From: Streptomyces griseus
GTDB lineage: Bacteria; Actinomycetota; Actinomycetes; Streptomycetales; Streptomycetaceae
Reading direction: 5' to 3'
Assembly (NCBI RefSeq): GCF_900460065.1
Contig: NZ_UAVD01000002.1
Location: 62,001-126,000, forward strand
DNA: 64,000 bases
Shown: piece by piece, positions 1 through 8,872 of the stretch
Numbering within the stretch: position 1 is the stretch's first letter
Layout of the letters: each line of letters starts with the position of its first letter
Notes under the pieces: model-generated
The model's input: only the letters and a program-made list of their open reading frames with translations
Told to the model about the DNA's origin: nothing
Databases searched by the model: none
Translations under genes and position numbers: made by a program

Positions 1-585
1 GTCTTCCCGACGGCCGAGGAGCAGCGCACGGACGACGAGGCCAGCGAGAAGGACATCGCGGAGTACCTGCACGCCCTCATCTGCGAGGGCGGCGGGCACC
101 GCGAGTCGGCCGAGGAGGCCGCCGGACTGGTCGCCCCCGTCGTCTGGCCGTCCTTCATCGACGCGCGCATAGCCGGGGAACAGCTCCGCTCCGCCGAGGA
201 CCCGGCCGCCGTCGCCCGGCAGCCGGAGTGGCAGAGGATGCTGAACAACGGCACGGAAGGGCTCCTCAAACGCGACCTCGTGCTGGTCGAGGCGGACGGG
301 CTCCCCTCCGAGGTGGCTCTCGCCCTCCTGCGCGCGTCCGCCTTCGCCGGGGGAGCGGGTATCCCCTGGTCCACCATCTGGCCGCAGATGGCCCGGGTGA
401 TGCTCGGGGAGACCCTGCCGGACTGGGACGAGATGATCACGAAACTGCTCAAGAGCCGGCTCAACGGCTATCTGGCCCACGACCACGAGGACGACCGGCG
501 GGTCTACCGGCCGGCCCACGAAACGCTGGCCGAGGCCCTGCGCGACGCCGGCACGGACTGGCTCGACCGGGGCGGGGCGGCATGA
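1..585 (+). CDS. C-terminal part of a STAND/NACHT-type ATPase (5' end outside window)
   Basis: The frame is open from base 1 to a TGA at 583-585, so only the last 194 residues are seen and the P-loop lies off the left edge. The visible part is helical, with a stretch beginning LLKRDLVLVEADG and ending YRPAHETLAEALRDAG. This resembles the winged-helix segment after the NTPase core of Streptomyces STAND proteins, whose next part is normally a WD40 propeller. Here the frame stops and the next gene starts in an ATGA overlap. The role (signal-sensing ATPase of a conflict or signalling system) is inferred from resemblance and context, not from a visible catalytic motif. Confidence 0.6.
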   Translation, partial: VFPTAEEQRTDDEASEKDIAEYLHALICEGGGHRESAEEAAGLVAPVVWPSFIDARIAGEQLRSAEDPAAVARQPEWQRMLNNGTEGLLKRDLVLVEADGLPSEVALALLRASAFAGGAGIPWSTIWPQMARVMLGETLPDWDEMITKLLKSRLNGYLAHDHEDDRRVYRPAHETLAEALRDAGTDWLDRGGAA

Positions 586-2900
586 GCGGGCCCGCCCGCG
601 ACGACCGGCACGCGGAGATCCACCGCCAACTGGCCGCCGCGCTCGCCGAGCTGGTCCCCGACGACCCCAGCATCCCGCCCCACCCCTATCTGCGGCGGCA
701 CCTGGCCCAGCACGCCGCCCAGGGCCGCGTCCTGGACGACGACCACGTACCGCCCGCCCTGCTGCCCTGGGAGTCGAGTTCCGGGCTCGGCCGCCTGCTG
801 GCGGGGGAAGGGGGCCGGGCGGCCCATCAGCGGTGGCTCCAGGCCTGGGCCACCCTGGAGCCCTACTCCCGCGACCTCAGCCCCCTGTCCCGGCTGACCA
901 GCCTGCACCTGGCGCACCACGCCGCGATGTCACGGGCCACGCCGGCGCCGCGGCCGGGCGCCGCGGGCACGCCGTTCGACCGCTCGCCCGTCACACCGCT
1001 GTGGAGCGACTGCGCGAGCCCGGACAACGTGTGGGCGCTCAACGACGCCGACGTCGTCTCCCTGACGTCGACCGTCCCCCGCAGGCGAGCGCCCCACCAG
1101 GCCCTCCTGGTCACCGGGGACGACCACGGCGTCGTGCGTCTGCTGAGACGCGACGGCTCCGCGTCCGCACCCCCGATCACCCTGCACGAAGGGGCTGTCA
1201 CCCACCTGTTGCCCCTGCTGGAGGGGATCGTCGCCACCGGGAGCACCGACGGCGCCGTAGCCGTGCTCGACGCCGCCCGCGGCCGCCCGATCGGCCCGGT
1301 CGAGCGACGCTTCGGGGCCTGGGTCACCTCGCTCACGCTCCACCGGCCGCGGAGCGGGGCCCCGGTGCTCCTCGCCGCCTGGAGCGACGGCCACCTCGCC
1401 GCGTTCAACACGGCGACCCTGCACCGGGCGGACATCCCGCTGCCCCCGCCGGACCCGGCGGCGGCCCTCCTGAGCGGGACGACCCGGCCGGACGGCGGCC
1501 CGCTGCTCATCGCCCGCCACGACACCGTCGCCGCATTCGACGGCGACGCGCCCCGGGTCCGCTCCCGCCATCCCGCGCCCGTCCGCACCCTGGTGGCCCT
1601 GGCGGAGCCCGGGAGCTACGCGGTGGGCGACGCCGAGGGCAACCTCTCCGTGCACAGCGCCGGTCCCCACCCCGGTACGCGCTCCGTCCGCGCGACGGCG
1701 GGCGGCGCGGTCACCTCCCTGACCGCCGTCACCGTCGAGGGCCGGGAGACCCTCGTCTCCGGTGGTGCCGACGGCACCGTCCGCCTCTGGCGGCCCGAGG
1801 GCCTGGAGCCCGTCGGTGAGTCCCTGCAGGCGCACGCCGAGGCGGTCACCGCCCTCACCGCCCTGCCCGAGCGCTCCGGAACCCGCCTGATCACCGCCGG
1901 ATCCGACCGCACGATCCGCAACTGGCCGCTGGCCGGGACCACGTTCCTCCACGGCCGGTCGCGGTGGAACCGCGTCACCGCCAGCGCGCTGTCACCCGGA
2001 CCGGCGCACCTCCTCGCGGCGACCGAGGGGACCACCACGCTCGTCCGGAACATCGGCACCGGCGAGAAGCGGCCCGTCATCGACGACGAGCCGGTCACCG
2101 CCCTCGCCTGGGCCCGCCCGCACCACCGCCTGATACTGGCCGCCGCCCTCAGCGACAACAGCATCGCCCTCCACACCCTCGGCCCCGGCGACGACCCCGC
2201 ACCCCCGCCGCGCCTGCGCGGGCACCTCTCACCCGCGCTCACCCTGCTCGCCCTGCCCGGCGGCGACGGCTCCCCCCTGCTGGCCAGCGGCAGCGCCGAC
2301 GGAACCGTCCGGTTGTGGGACCTCGACCGGCAGCGCGGCGTGGCCGTCTTCGACGACCACCGGTTCAGCGTCCGCTGCCTGGCCTCCACCCGTACCGACG
2401 AGGGCGTCCTCCTCGCCTCCGGCGGCAGCGACGGAAACCTCCGCGTCTGGGACGTCGCCGCGCTCGCCCAGCGCGGTCCGACGATCCGGTGCGGCCAGAA
2501 CATCGTCAACGACGTGGCCTTCACCCGTGTCCGGGGCCGGGAGGGACTCCGGATCGTCACCGCCGGGCAGAACGGCACGCTCAGGCTCTGGGACCCCGAA
2601 GCGGCCTCCGGCCACCTCGCCGAATTCGCCCCCGGGGACGGGGAACTGAACGCGGTGACCGCCTTCCGGGTCCACGGCAGGCGCACGGTCCTCGCCGCCG
2701 CCGGGGCCACCGGCATCCACCTGTGGGACGCGGTCGGCGACAGGCTGCTCCTGCAGATCGTCACGGGCCACGCCGTCAGCGCCCTGCGGACGGCTCCGCA
2801 GCCGGGAGGGGAGCCGTCGACCGTGCTCCTCGCGACCGGAGAGGCGGGAACCATGATCTTCCGCGTCCACCACGACCGTCTGCGGCCCGACCGTCCCTGA
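582..2900 (+). CDS. WD40 beta-propeller protein, partner of the upstream STAND ATPase
   Basis: A 772-residue protein. The first ~120 residues are helical (HPYLRRHLAQHAA), a segment usually found inside STAND-WD40 fusions between ATPase and propeller. Many WD40 blades follow, recognisable from strands such as SGGADGTVRLWRPEG, SGSADGTVRLWDLDRQ and TAGQNGTLRLWDPEAA, probably two propellers. No signal peptide is seen, so it should be cytoplasmic. The ATG at 582 overlaps the upstream stop by four bases, implying coupled translation and a complex with the upstream product. WD40 propellers commonly act as sensor or scaffold domains. The exact role is unknown. Confidence 0.8.
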   Translation: MSGPARDDRHAEIHRQLAAALAELVPDDPSIPPHPYLRRHLAQHAAQGRVLDDDHVPPALLPWESSSGLGRLLAGEGGRAAHQRWLQAWATLEPYSRDLSPLSRLTSLHLAHHAAMSRATPAPRPGAAGTPFDRSPVTPLWSDCASPDNVWALNDADVVSLTSTVPRRRAPHQALLVTGDDHGVVRLLRRDGSASAPPITLHEGAVTHLLPLLEGIVATGSTDGAVAVLDAARGRPIGPVERRFGAWVTSLTLHRPRSGAPVLLAAWSDGHLAAFNTATLHRADIPLPPPDPAAALLSGTTRPDGGPLLIARHDTVAAFDGDAPRVRSRHPAPVRTLVALAEPGSYAVGDAEGNLSVHSAGPHPGTRSVRATAGGAVTSLTAVTVEGRETLVSGGADGTVRLWRPEGLEPVGESLQAHAEAVTALTALPERSGTRLITAGSDRTIRNWPLAGTTFLHGRSRWNRVTASALSPGPAHLLAATEGTTTLVRNIGTGEKRPVIDDEPVTALAWARPHHRLILAAALSDNSIALHTLGPGDDPAPPPRLRGHLSPALTLLALPGGDGSPLLASGSADGTVRLWDLDRQRGVAVFDDHRFSVRCLASTRTDEGVLLASGGSDGNLRVWDVAALAQRGPTIRCGQNIVNDVAFTRVRGREGLRIVTAGQNGTLRLWDPEAASGHLAEFAPGDGELNAVTAFRVHGRRTVLAAAGATGIHLWDAVGDRLLLQIVTGHAVSALRTAPQPGGEPSTVLLATGEAGTMIFRVHHDRLRPDRP

Positions 2901-2966
2901 CACCCATGTGCGCCGCCCGCGCGCCGACGTGCTCCGCCGATGCGCCCGCCGACGGGTCATGACGGG

Positions 2967-2996
2967 CCGACAAGCGCGGGGTGGGTACGCCACAAT
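2967..2996 (+). promoter_or_regulatory. Candidate promoter of the RES gene
   Basis: CCGACA at 2967-2972 and CACAAT at 2991-2996 are 18 bp apart, resembling a Streptomyces housekeeping promoter. A leader of about 55 nt with an SD-like GAGGA would precede the ATG at 3056. Seen by eye only. Confidence 0.4.
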
Positions 2997-3055
2997 GATC
3001 TGCCGCGCGCCGGGACCCACGGGCACGCCTTCACCGCTATCGCCATCGAGGATTC

Positions 3056-3757
3056 ATGACCGCTTTCTTAGACCCGGGCGCCGTTCCTCCGGTCGAGCTC
3101 GCGCTCCCCCCGGACCGGGGCGTCTGGCGGCTCGGGAAGTCGACCGATCCGCTGAAGTTCAACCGGATCGAACCCGAGACGATCGAGGGATCGTCGGCGG
3201 GCCGCTTCAGCCTCTTCACCTACGGCATGCTCTACTGCGCGTCCGAGCCGGCCGGTTGCTACGCCGAGGCCCTGGCCCACTTCCGGGTCCACCCGAAGAT
3301 GCGCGAACTCCTCGCCGACGAACCCGTGGCGGCCGGCCGGATGAAGCTCGGACACCTCGCTTCCAGCTGGCGCGACACCCACATCCTCGTCCGGCTGAAG
3401 CTGGCGCCCGACGCGCGGTTCCTGGACGTCGACGCCGAAGCCACCCGGGAGGTGCTCCGCCGGGAACTGCGGAACGAGTTCGCGGAGTGGGGCGTCGAAG
3501 GACCGCTGAACGAGGAACACATCCACGGACGGGACCGCCGGGTCGCACGGCAGATCGCCGCCTGGACCGTGGCCCAGCGCAACGCCGAAGGACACCGGCT
3601 GGCCCAGGGCATCGCCTACCGGTCCGGATACGGCGGACGCCGCTGCTGGGCCGTCCTCAGCGGCACCGAGTACGTCGAGGCCGAACGCCGCCCGATCCTC
3701 GCCGAATCCGTCGAACTGAAGGAAGTGGCCCGCGAGTACGGCCTCACCGTCCGCTGA
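3056..3757 (+). CDS. RES-domain protein, probable NAD+-consuming toxin
   Basis: A 233-residue protein with the RES family pattern: Arg50 followed by Tyr60 (LFTYGMLYCASEPAG) and Glu71 (YAEALAHF), and a late Ser in AYRSGYGG. In characterised RES toxins (MbcT and relatives) these positions form the active site that degrades NAD+. The start is fixed by GAGGA four bases upstream of ATG and by the lack of another nearby start. Codon 5 is TTA, so translation should need the bldA tRNA. The likely antitoxin is 502 bp downstream rather than directly upstream, which is unusual. Family assignment is fairly firm; toxin activity is inferred. Confidence 0.8.
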   Translation: MTAFLDPGAVPPVELALPPDRGVWRLGKSTDPLKFNRIEPETIEGSSAGRFSLFTYGMLYCASEPAGCYAEALAHFRVHPKMRELLADEPVAAGRMKLGHLASSWRDTHILVRLKLAPDARFLDVDAEATREVLRRELRNEFAEWGVEGPLNEEHIHGRDRRVARQIAAWTVAQRNAEGHRLAQGIAYRSGYGGRRCWAVLSGTEYVEAERRPILAESVELKEVAREYGLTVR

Positions 3758-4259
3758 GGCGTGTCCGGTGGGGCCGACTGGCGGTGCGGCCTGTCGCCCG
3801 ATCCGGTGTTCCGCCCGGGGTGTTCCTTCGCACGTGTGCTCCACCACTGTGGAGGGCTCTCCGCAAAGGCGCAGATCAGAGGAGTGCAGGGCGATAAGAG
3901 GGGGGATTGGGGTCTCTTTCCGGGTGGGAAAACTATGGAGTAAGTGACAGGTAAACGGGTACCCTTTCCTCAATATCAGAGGGGGGAAGCCGTGTTGACC
4001 CAGAACGCCGGCCACTTACGCCCGAGGATCGCCGCGCCCGGTCACGGGTGCGGAGCGACCCTCGCGTCCCACCACCCCGGTCACCTCCTTTGGCCCGACG
4101 ATGCGCCCGAAGCGACCACGGGAGCCCCGCGCATATCGCGGACCCGGTTGCCCCTGCCGGACGAACGGCAGCGCCACGCGGCCCCTTCCCGTCATCGCGC
4201 CTTCGGCGCACGCATCCTCGGCTGACGCCTCACAGCGAGCGAGAGGAAACGAGGAGACC
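3758..4259 (+). other. 502-bp gap between RES gene and antitoxin gene
   Basis: This gap contains a locally A/T-richer stretch (about 3890-3990) including the palindrome GGGTACCC, and is the likely site of the antitoxin promoter and autoregulatory operator. A short frame, GTG 3992 to 4225, has an SD-like GGGGGGAAG but contains a TTA codon and lacks the third-position G/C bias of neighbouring genes, so I do not call it a gene. Confidence 0.5.
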
Positions 4260-4643
4260 ATGCAGACCATGCGAGAGACCGCCGCCGAGGCCCGCGCCCA
4301 CCGGGACACGACGGAGCGGACCATCGCCGACATCGCGCGCTTCCTTCAGGACAACTTCAGCCAGCGCGTCACCGCGCACGTCGCCGGCATCGAGGACGCC
4401 AAGCAGGTCGGCAAGTGGTGCAGGGCGCTCAACGCCCCGCGCTACGAGGCCGAAGTGCGACTGCGCACCGCCTACCAGATCTTCAAGCTCATCGAGGAGG
4501 GCGAGAACCCTCACACCGCCCGCGCCTGGATGATCGGGATGAACCCCCAGCTGGAGGACGAGTCGCCCCTTCAGGCCATCGCCGACGGGCACTTCAAGGA
4601 CGTGATGGCTGCGGCCCGTTCCTATCTCCAGGGCGACCTCTGA
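4260..4643 (+). CDS. Xre/MbcA/ParS-like antitoxin (DUF2384-like C-terminus)
   Basis: A 127-residue protein. Residues ~20-85 look like a helix-turn-helix DNA-binding part (FSQRVTAHVAG, KQVGKWCRALNAP, RLRTAYQIFKL). Residues ~90-127 (AWMIGMNPQLEDESPLQAIA) match the DUF2384 toxin-binding pattern W-x(4)-NP-x-L-x(3)-PL. In this family the antitoxin blocks the RES active site and represses its own promoter. The start is set by GAGGAG six bases before ATG 4260; longer in-frame extensions lack coding bias. It should neutralise the RES protein at 3056-3757, but its gene is downstream with a separate leader. Confidence 0.7.
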   Translation: MQTMRETAAEARAHRDTTERTIADIARFLQDNFSQRVTAHVAGIEDAKQVGKWCRALNAPRYEAEVRLRTAYQIFKLIEEGENPHTARAWMIGMNPQLEDESPLQAIADGHFKDVMAAARSYLQGDL

Positions 4644-4922
4644 CGCACCCGCCCACCCGAGCGGCGACCCCGCCGCCGGCCTGACGGACCACCGTCGCCG
4701 GCGTCGTCGTCGTACCTCCCGCCCGGCCCCCGCCCCTCCGGCCCGGCCCCCGCCCCCGCCCCCGCCCCCGCACCGCGGCCCGGTGCCCCGGGCGCGGTGC
4801 GCCCACCGCCGCAAAGGGCAGCGATCCCTTCCCCCGTCCCGGGTACTCGCGGCCTGTCCTTCGCCCCCGCGCGGGGGCGAGGCTGGCCGGTGGAGAGTCA
4901 TCGACAGACTGTGAGGTGGGCC
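4644..4922. other. 279-bp G/C-rich gap with CCCGCC tract and palindrome
   Basis: A C-rich low-complexity run (CCCGCC units) lies at about 4725-4775. A self-complementary hairpin CGCCCCCGCGCGGGGGCG sits at 4862-4879, possibly a terminator for the antitoxin gene. No coding signal was seen. Confidence 0.4.
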
Positions 4923-7900
4923 GTGACCGGCACCGCTGGCCCGGCAAAGCATTCCCGGCTGGGCCGACTGACCGGTGCGGTGGTGCTGTTGGCACCGCTG
5001 CTGCTGGTCGGCTCGGCCGCCGCCCCGCACGCGGCCGCCGACCCCGTCGCCCCCGCCGCGGAGCCGCTCCCGGCGGGGCGCGTCGCCTTCGCCGGCACCG
5101 AACACCGCAGCCTGGGGCTGGCCGACGGCGACGACACCACCGACCCGCTGTTCGGCGACGGCCCCGCCCACTACGACCAGGACCCCTCCGCACGGGGGGA
5201 CGTCCTGGTCTTCACCAGCCTGCGGGACAGCGCCCGCCCCCAGGTGTACGTGCGTGACGCGGACGGATCGGTGCGCAGGCTCACCACCGACAGGGACGCG
5301 GCCCACCCCGAACTCTCCCCGGACGGCCGGACCGTCGTCTTCGACTCGGCGGAGCCCGGACCCGGCGGCACGGTCCAGCGCGACCTGTGGTCGGTCGGCG
5401 TCGACGGCTCGGACCTGCGCCGGCTCAGCGACACCCCGGACAACGAGGAGTCCCCGACCTGGTCCCCGGACGGCACGAGGATCGCGTACGCCTGCGACGG
5501 CGACACCCTGCGCGGCTGGCAGATATTCGAGCAGGCCGTCGCCGGCGGACCCCGCACCCGGATCAGCGACGGGCCCGCGGGCGACGCCACCGAGCCGTCG
5601 TGGAACCCGGTGGACGACGACGCCCGCCGGGGCCTCGTCGCGTACACCCTCACCACCGACCCCGACCCGAACGTGGACGACGGCACCGAACTGCGGGCCA
5701 CCCAGGGCATCGGGACCGACCGGCCGCTGCTCGCCGGCGCCCACGCCGAGTGGGGCACCCGCTCGGCCTCCTGGCTGCCCGACGGCGAGGACATCGTCTT
5801 CCTCAGCCCGTACCACACCTGCGGCTGCGACGACTTCGACCACGTCTACCGGGTGACCGCGTTCCAGGACGAGGCGCCGGACCAACTGGTCAACGAGAAC
5901 CGCGAAGTGGGGCCGCCCACCTGGTTCGTTCCGGCCGGGACCGTCGTCGTCCCCCGGATCACCCCGGACCCCGAGACCGTCGAGAAGCCGGACGAGCTGC
6001 TGGCCGCCGCGCAGATCGTGACGCTCCAGGACGTACGGCAGGACGGCTCCGACCCCCGCGACCTGGGCCTCACCATCCTGAAGGAGGACCCGGAGGCCCG
6101 CACGAACACCGACCACGCCAAGAACCCGCTGTTCCGGCCGCGTCCCGGGTACGACCCGTGGCACGAGCGGCAGAACTACACGCCCGACGGGCGCCGCATC
6201 GTCGTCACCCGCTTCGAGGACGGCGACGCCGGGCGGATCGAGCGGATCTGGATGACCGACGCCGACGGCCGGAACGCGGCGCCCCTGCCGCTCGACGGCC
6301 GCGAACCCGGCGACTGGGACACCGACCCCACCTTCTCGCCCGACGGCACCAGGCTCGCGTTCACCCGCACCTCGCCCGGCGGCGTCGGGGACGCGGCGGG
6401 CCCGAGCCGCATCCTCATCGCCGACGTCGCCACCGGCGCGATCCTCGACGAGATCCAGCCCCCCGAGGGCCAGGCGGCGGGCGACGACGCCCAGCCGACC
6501 TGGTCCTCCGACGGCGTCAATCTCGCCTTCACCCGCAGCCAGGTCATCAACGGCAACGGCGCCAACAAGCACATCTGGGTCGTCCCGCTGGCCGACCTCG
6601 GCCGGCAGCGGGACCTGAGCGCCACCATCTGCCCCGGCGACTGCGAGGTCATCGACGACAGCCCCGCCTTCTCCCCGGACGGCCTGAAGGTGGCCTTCAA
6701 CCGCAAGGACGGCGGCGGCCGGGTCAACCACCAGGCCGGAGTGCTCATCAAACCCCTGCGCGGCGGCGGCTGCCGGGTCGTGCTGCCCTCCGTCCAGAAG
6801 GACAACCCCGACGGCTGCGACCTCCCCGTCCCCGACACCTCCGTGACCGGCCCCCACCAGCCGCGCGACGTGGCCTGGTCCCCGGACGGCGGGAAACTCC
6901 TGTTCACCTCGCGCCGGGAGTTCCCGGCGAACTCCATGGAGCAGCTCTCCGTACTCGACATCGCCTCGGGTGACGTGGCCCCCCTCGACAACACGCACGA
7001 GGGACGGCAGAAGGAGCCCTCCTACCAGCAGTCGGTCGACCTCACGCTGACGGCGCCGCCCACCGGCGACCCGGTGGAGGTCGGCTCGTCCACCGAGGTG
7101 CGGATCACCGTCACCAACCGGGGCCCCTCGCCCTCGCCCGGCACCCTCCTCACCGTCGACGCCCCGCCCGGCGTACGGCTGGAGGAGCTCACCCCCGACA
7201 CCGGGACCTGCGCCTCCGGTACGCCCCAGTGCGACCTCGGCATCGTCCCGCCCGGGGCGGACGTGACGATCACGGCCCGGCTGACCGGCGTGACCACCGG
7301 CGACCAGCGGATCAACTGGTCCGTCACCGGGGCGGTCCTCGACCCCAACCCCACGGACAACGCCACCGGGACGATCGTCCCGGTCCAGGACGTGCCGCCG
7401 CCGACCCCGACGCCCACGCCCACTCCCACTCCCACGACCCCGGCCCCGACGACGCCCGCCCCCACCCCGCCGCCGACGACCACCCCGCCCCCGCCGCCGG
7501 CCCCCGCACCGCCGCCGCCCGCGCCCGAGGCCGGGCCCGGCGTCACCGTGCGGGCCCAGCCGAGCCCCGGCTACGTCGGCGGCAAGGTCGTGGTGACGTA
7601 CACCGTGCGCAACGGCAGGAACGCGCTCGCCACCGGACTCCGGCTGGACCTCGGGCTCCCCCGGAACATCCCCGCCGGGCCGCTCCCGGCCGGCTGCGCC
7701 CGCGGAGCCTGCGCACTCCCCGACCTCGCACCCGGCGCGTCCACGGTCCTCAGCGTCGTCCTGTCGCCCGACCGGGCCCTCCGTACGACGATCACCGCAT
7801 CGCTCACCACCACGGGCACCGACGCCAGCCTCCGCGACAACGTCTCCCGGATCCCGCTGCGCATCCTCCAGCCCCGCATCATCGCGGTGCCCGAGGTCGG

Positions 7901-8171
7901 CAAGCCCGGCTTCGTCACCTCCGTACGGGGCAAGGACTTCCCGCCCGGCGCACCCGTCACCCTCAGCTGGAAGCCCGGCATCACCGCCGCCGCGGCCCCG
8001 ACCCGGCCGCTGGGCGACGGCACGTTCATCGCCCAGCTCCTCATCGTCGCCAAGGACCGCACCGGACCGCGCACGATCACCGCCAGGGGCCCCGGCTTCA
8101 GTCCCGTGAAGACCGACTTCCTCGTGGTGCTCGGCACCATCACCCCGCCGGACGAGGTGATCCGCCGATGA
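4923..8171 (+). CDS. Secreted PD40/TolB-like beta-propeller protein with DUF11-like domains
   Basis: A 1082-residue protein. A Sec-type signal peptide covers residues ~10-40 (hydrophobic LTGAVVLLAPLLLVGSAAA then Ala-rich cleavage region). Residues ~50-700 carry repeated PD40 strands (LSPDGRTVVFDS, WSPDGTRIAYACDG, FSPDGTRLAFTR), a TolB-like propeller. A DUF11-like beta-sandwich lies at ~705-818, then a Pro/Thr linker at ~823-871, a second DUF11/CARDB-like domain at ~872-980 and a final beta domain. GTG 4923 is chosen because GAGGTGGG lies just upstream. The gene overlaps the next by ATGA. Similar proteins sit beside DUF4255 and AAA genes in Streptomyces contractile injection loci. An extracellular binding role is inferred. 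Confidence 0.75.
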   Translation: MTGTAGPAKHSRLGRLTGAVVLLAPLLLVGSAAAPHAAADPVAPAAEPLPAGRVAFAGTEHRSLGLADGDDTTDPLFGDGPAHYDQDPSARGDVLVFTSLRDSARPQVYVRDADGSVRRLTTDRDAAHPELSPDGRTVVFDSAEPGPGGTVQRDLWSVGVDGSDLRRLSDTPDNEESPTWSPDGTRIAYACDGDTLRGWQIFEQAVAGGPRTRISDGPAGDATEPSWNPVDDDARRGLVAYTLTTDPDPNVDDGTELRATQGIGTDRPLLAGAHAEWGTRSASWLPDGEDIVFLSPYHTCGCDDFDHVYRVTAFQDEAPDQLVNENREVGPPTWFVPAGTVVVPRITPDPETVEKPDELLAAAQIVTLQDVRQDGSDPRDLGLTILKEDPEARTNTDHAKNPLFRPRPGYDPWHERQNYTPDGRRIVVTRFEDGDAGRIERIWMTDADGRNAAPLPLDGREPGDWDTDPTFSPDGTRLAFTRTSPGGVGDAAGPSRILIADVATGAILDEIQPPEGQAAGDDAQPTWSSDGVNLAFTRSQVINGNGANKHIWVVPLADLGRQRDLSATICPGDCEVIDDSPAFSPDGLKVAFNRKDGGGRVNHQAGVLIKPLRGGGCRVVLPSVQKDNPDGCDLPVPDTSVTGPHQPRDVAWSPDGGKLLFTSRREFPANSMEQLSVLDIASGDVAPLDNTHEGRQKEPSYQQSVDLTLTAPPTGDPVEVGSSTEVRITVTNRGPSPSPGTLLTVDAPPGVRLEELTPDTGTCASGTPQCDLGIVPPGADVTITARLTGVTTGDQRINWSVTGAVLDPNPTDNATGTIVPVQDVPPPTPTPTPTPTPTTPAPTTPAPTPPPTTTPPPPPAPAPPPPAPEAGPGVTVRAQPSPGYVGGKVVVTYTVRNGRNALATGLRLDLGLPRNIPAGPLPAGCARGACALPDLAPGASTVLSVVLSPDRALRTTITASLTTTGTDASLRDNVSRIPLRILQPRIIAVPEVGKPGFVTSVRGKDFPPGAPVTLSWKPGITAAAAPTRPLGDGTFIAQLLIVAKDRTGPRTITARGPGFSPVKTDFLVVLGTITPPDEVIRR

Positions 8172-8872
8172 TCCACGAAGTCGACGAGGGGCTGCGGCTG
8201 CTGCTGGCCGAGACCGGTCTGGAGGACAGCGGCGTCGATCTGGTCTTCGACGCCCCGACCAAGGACTGGTCCGCCCGCCGCAACGCCCCGACCGTCAGCG
8301 TCTTCCTGCACGGCATCCGCGAGGACGCGGGCAGACGGCGCAGCGGCACGGCCGAGACACACGACGAGGAGGGCATGGTCACCGGCTGGCGGACCCCGCC
8401 CCGCTGGTTCGAGCTGACCTATCTGGTCACCGCCTGGACCAACCGCCCCCAGGACGAACACCGGCTGCTCTCCGAGGTGTTGCGCGTCCTCGTCCGCTCC
8501 GAGGTGCTGCCCGCCCGGCTGCACACCGGAAGCCTCGCCGAACTCGGCCTGACCGTGGAGCTGGAGGCCGCGGGGCCCGGAGCCGGCGGACCGTCCGCCT
8601 CGGACGTCTGGTCCGCGCTCGGCGGCGAGTTGAAGGCCGCGATCGACCTGCGGGTCGTCGCCCCGCTGGCCGGTGAACGCACCCCCGCGGGCCCGCCCGT
8701 CACCGAAGGACTCGTGATGAAGGCCGCACCCCACCTGGACGGCGGCGACGACGGCCCCGGCCGGCGCCTGCGCTACGACGGAGCGTCCGACCCGGGCGGG
8801 CAGGGCTTCGCCGCACCCCGTGAACGGCGCCTGCCGCCGGGCCGACGCAAGCGGGGGAACGCCGCACGATGA
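8168..8872 (+). CDS. DUF4255 (Pvc16/Cis16-like) protein
   Basis: A 234-residue cytoplasmic protein. Residues 1-190 match the DUF4255/Pvc16 N-terminal pattern: IHEVDEGLRLLL, then FDAPTKDWSARRNAPTVSVF and WFELTYLVTAWT. In phage-tail-like contractile injection systems this protein is thought to act at the tube/sheath terminus. It overlaps the upstream beta-propeller gene and the downstream AAA gene by ATGA at both ends, so the three products should be made together. No sheath, tube or baseplate gene follows, so this would be part of an incomplete or dispersed system. The last ~40 residues are basic and disordered. Confidence 0.8.
   Translation: MIHEVDEGLRLLLAETGLEDSGVDLVFDAPTKDWSARRNAPTVSVFLHGIREDAGRRRSGTAETHDEEGMVTGWRTPPRWFELTYLVTAWTNRPQDEHRLLSEVLRVLVRSEVLPARLHTGSLAELGLTVELEAAGPGAGGPSASDVWSALGGELKAAIDLRVVAPLAGERTPAGPPVTEGLVMKAAPHLDGGDDGPGRRLRYDGASDPGGQGFAAPRERRLPPGRRKRGNAAR

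Noticed and set aside
3992..4225. Possible 77-residue ORF with SD-like GGGGGGAAG between RES and antitoxin genes
   Set aside because: It contains TTA and ATA codons, lacks third-position G/C bias and shows no family resemblance; more likely leader DNA.
4725..4775. CCCGCC tract considered as a functional repeat array
   Set aside because: Simple G/C-rich low complexity without spacers; not a CRISPR or regulatory array.
4230..6998. Long open frame on the minus strand (about 920 codons)
   Set aside because: It lies antisense to the antitoxin and beta-propeller genes, has Gly/Val/Arg-rich composition and no domain; it is a G/C-bias shadow.
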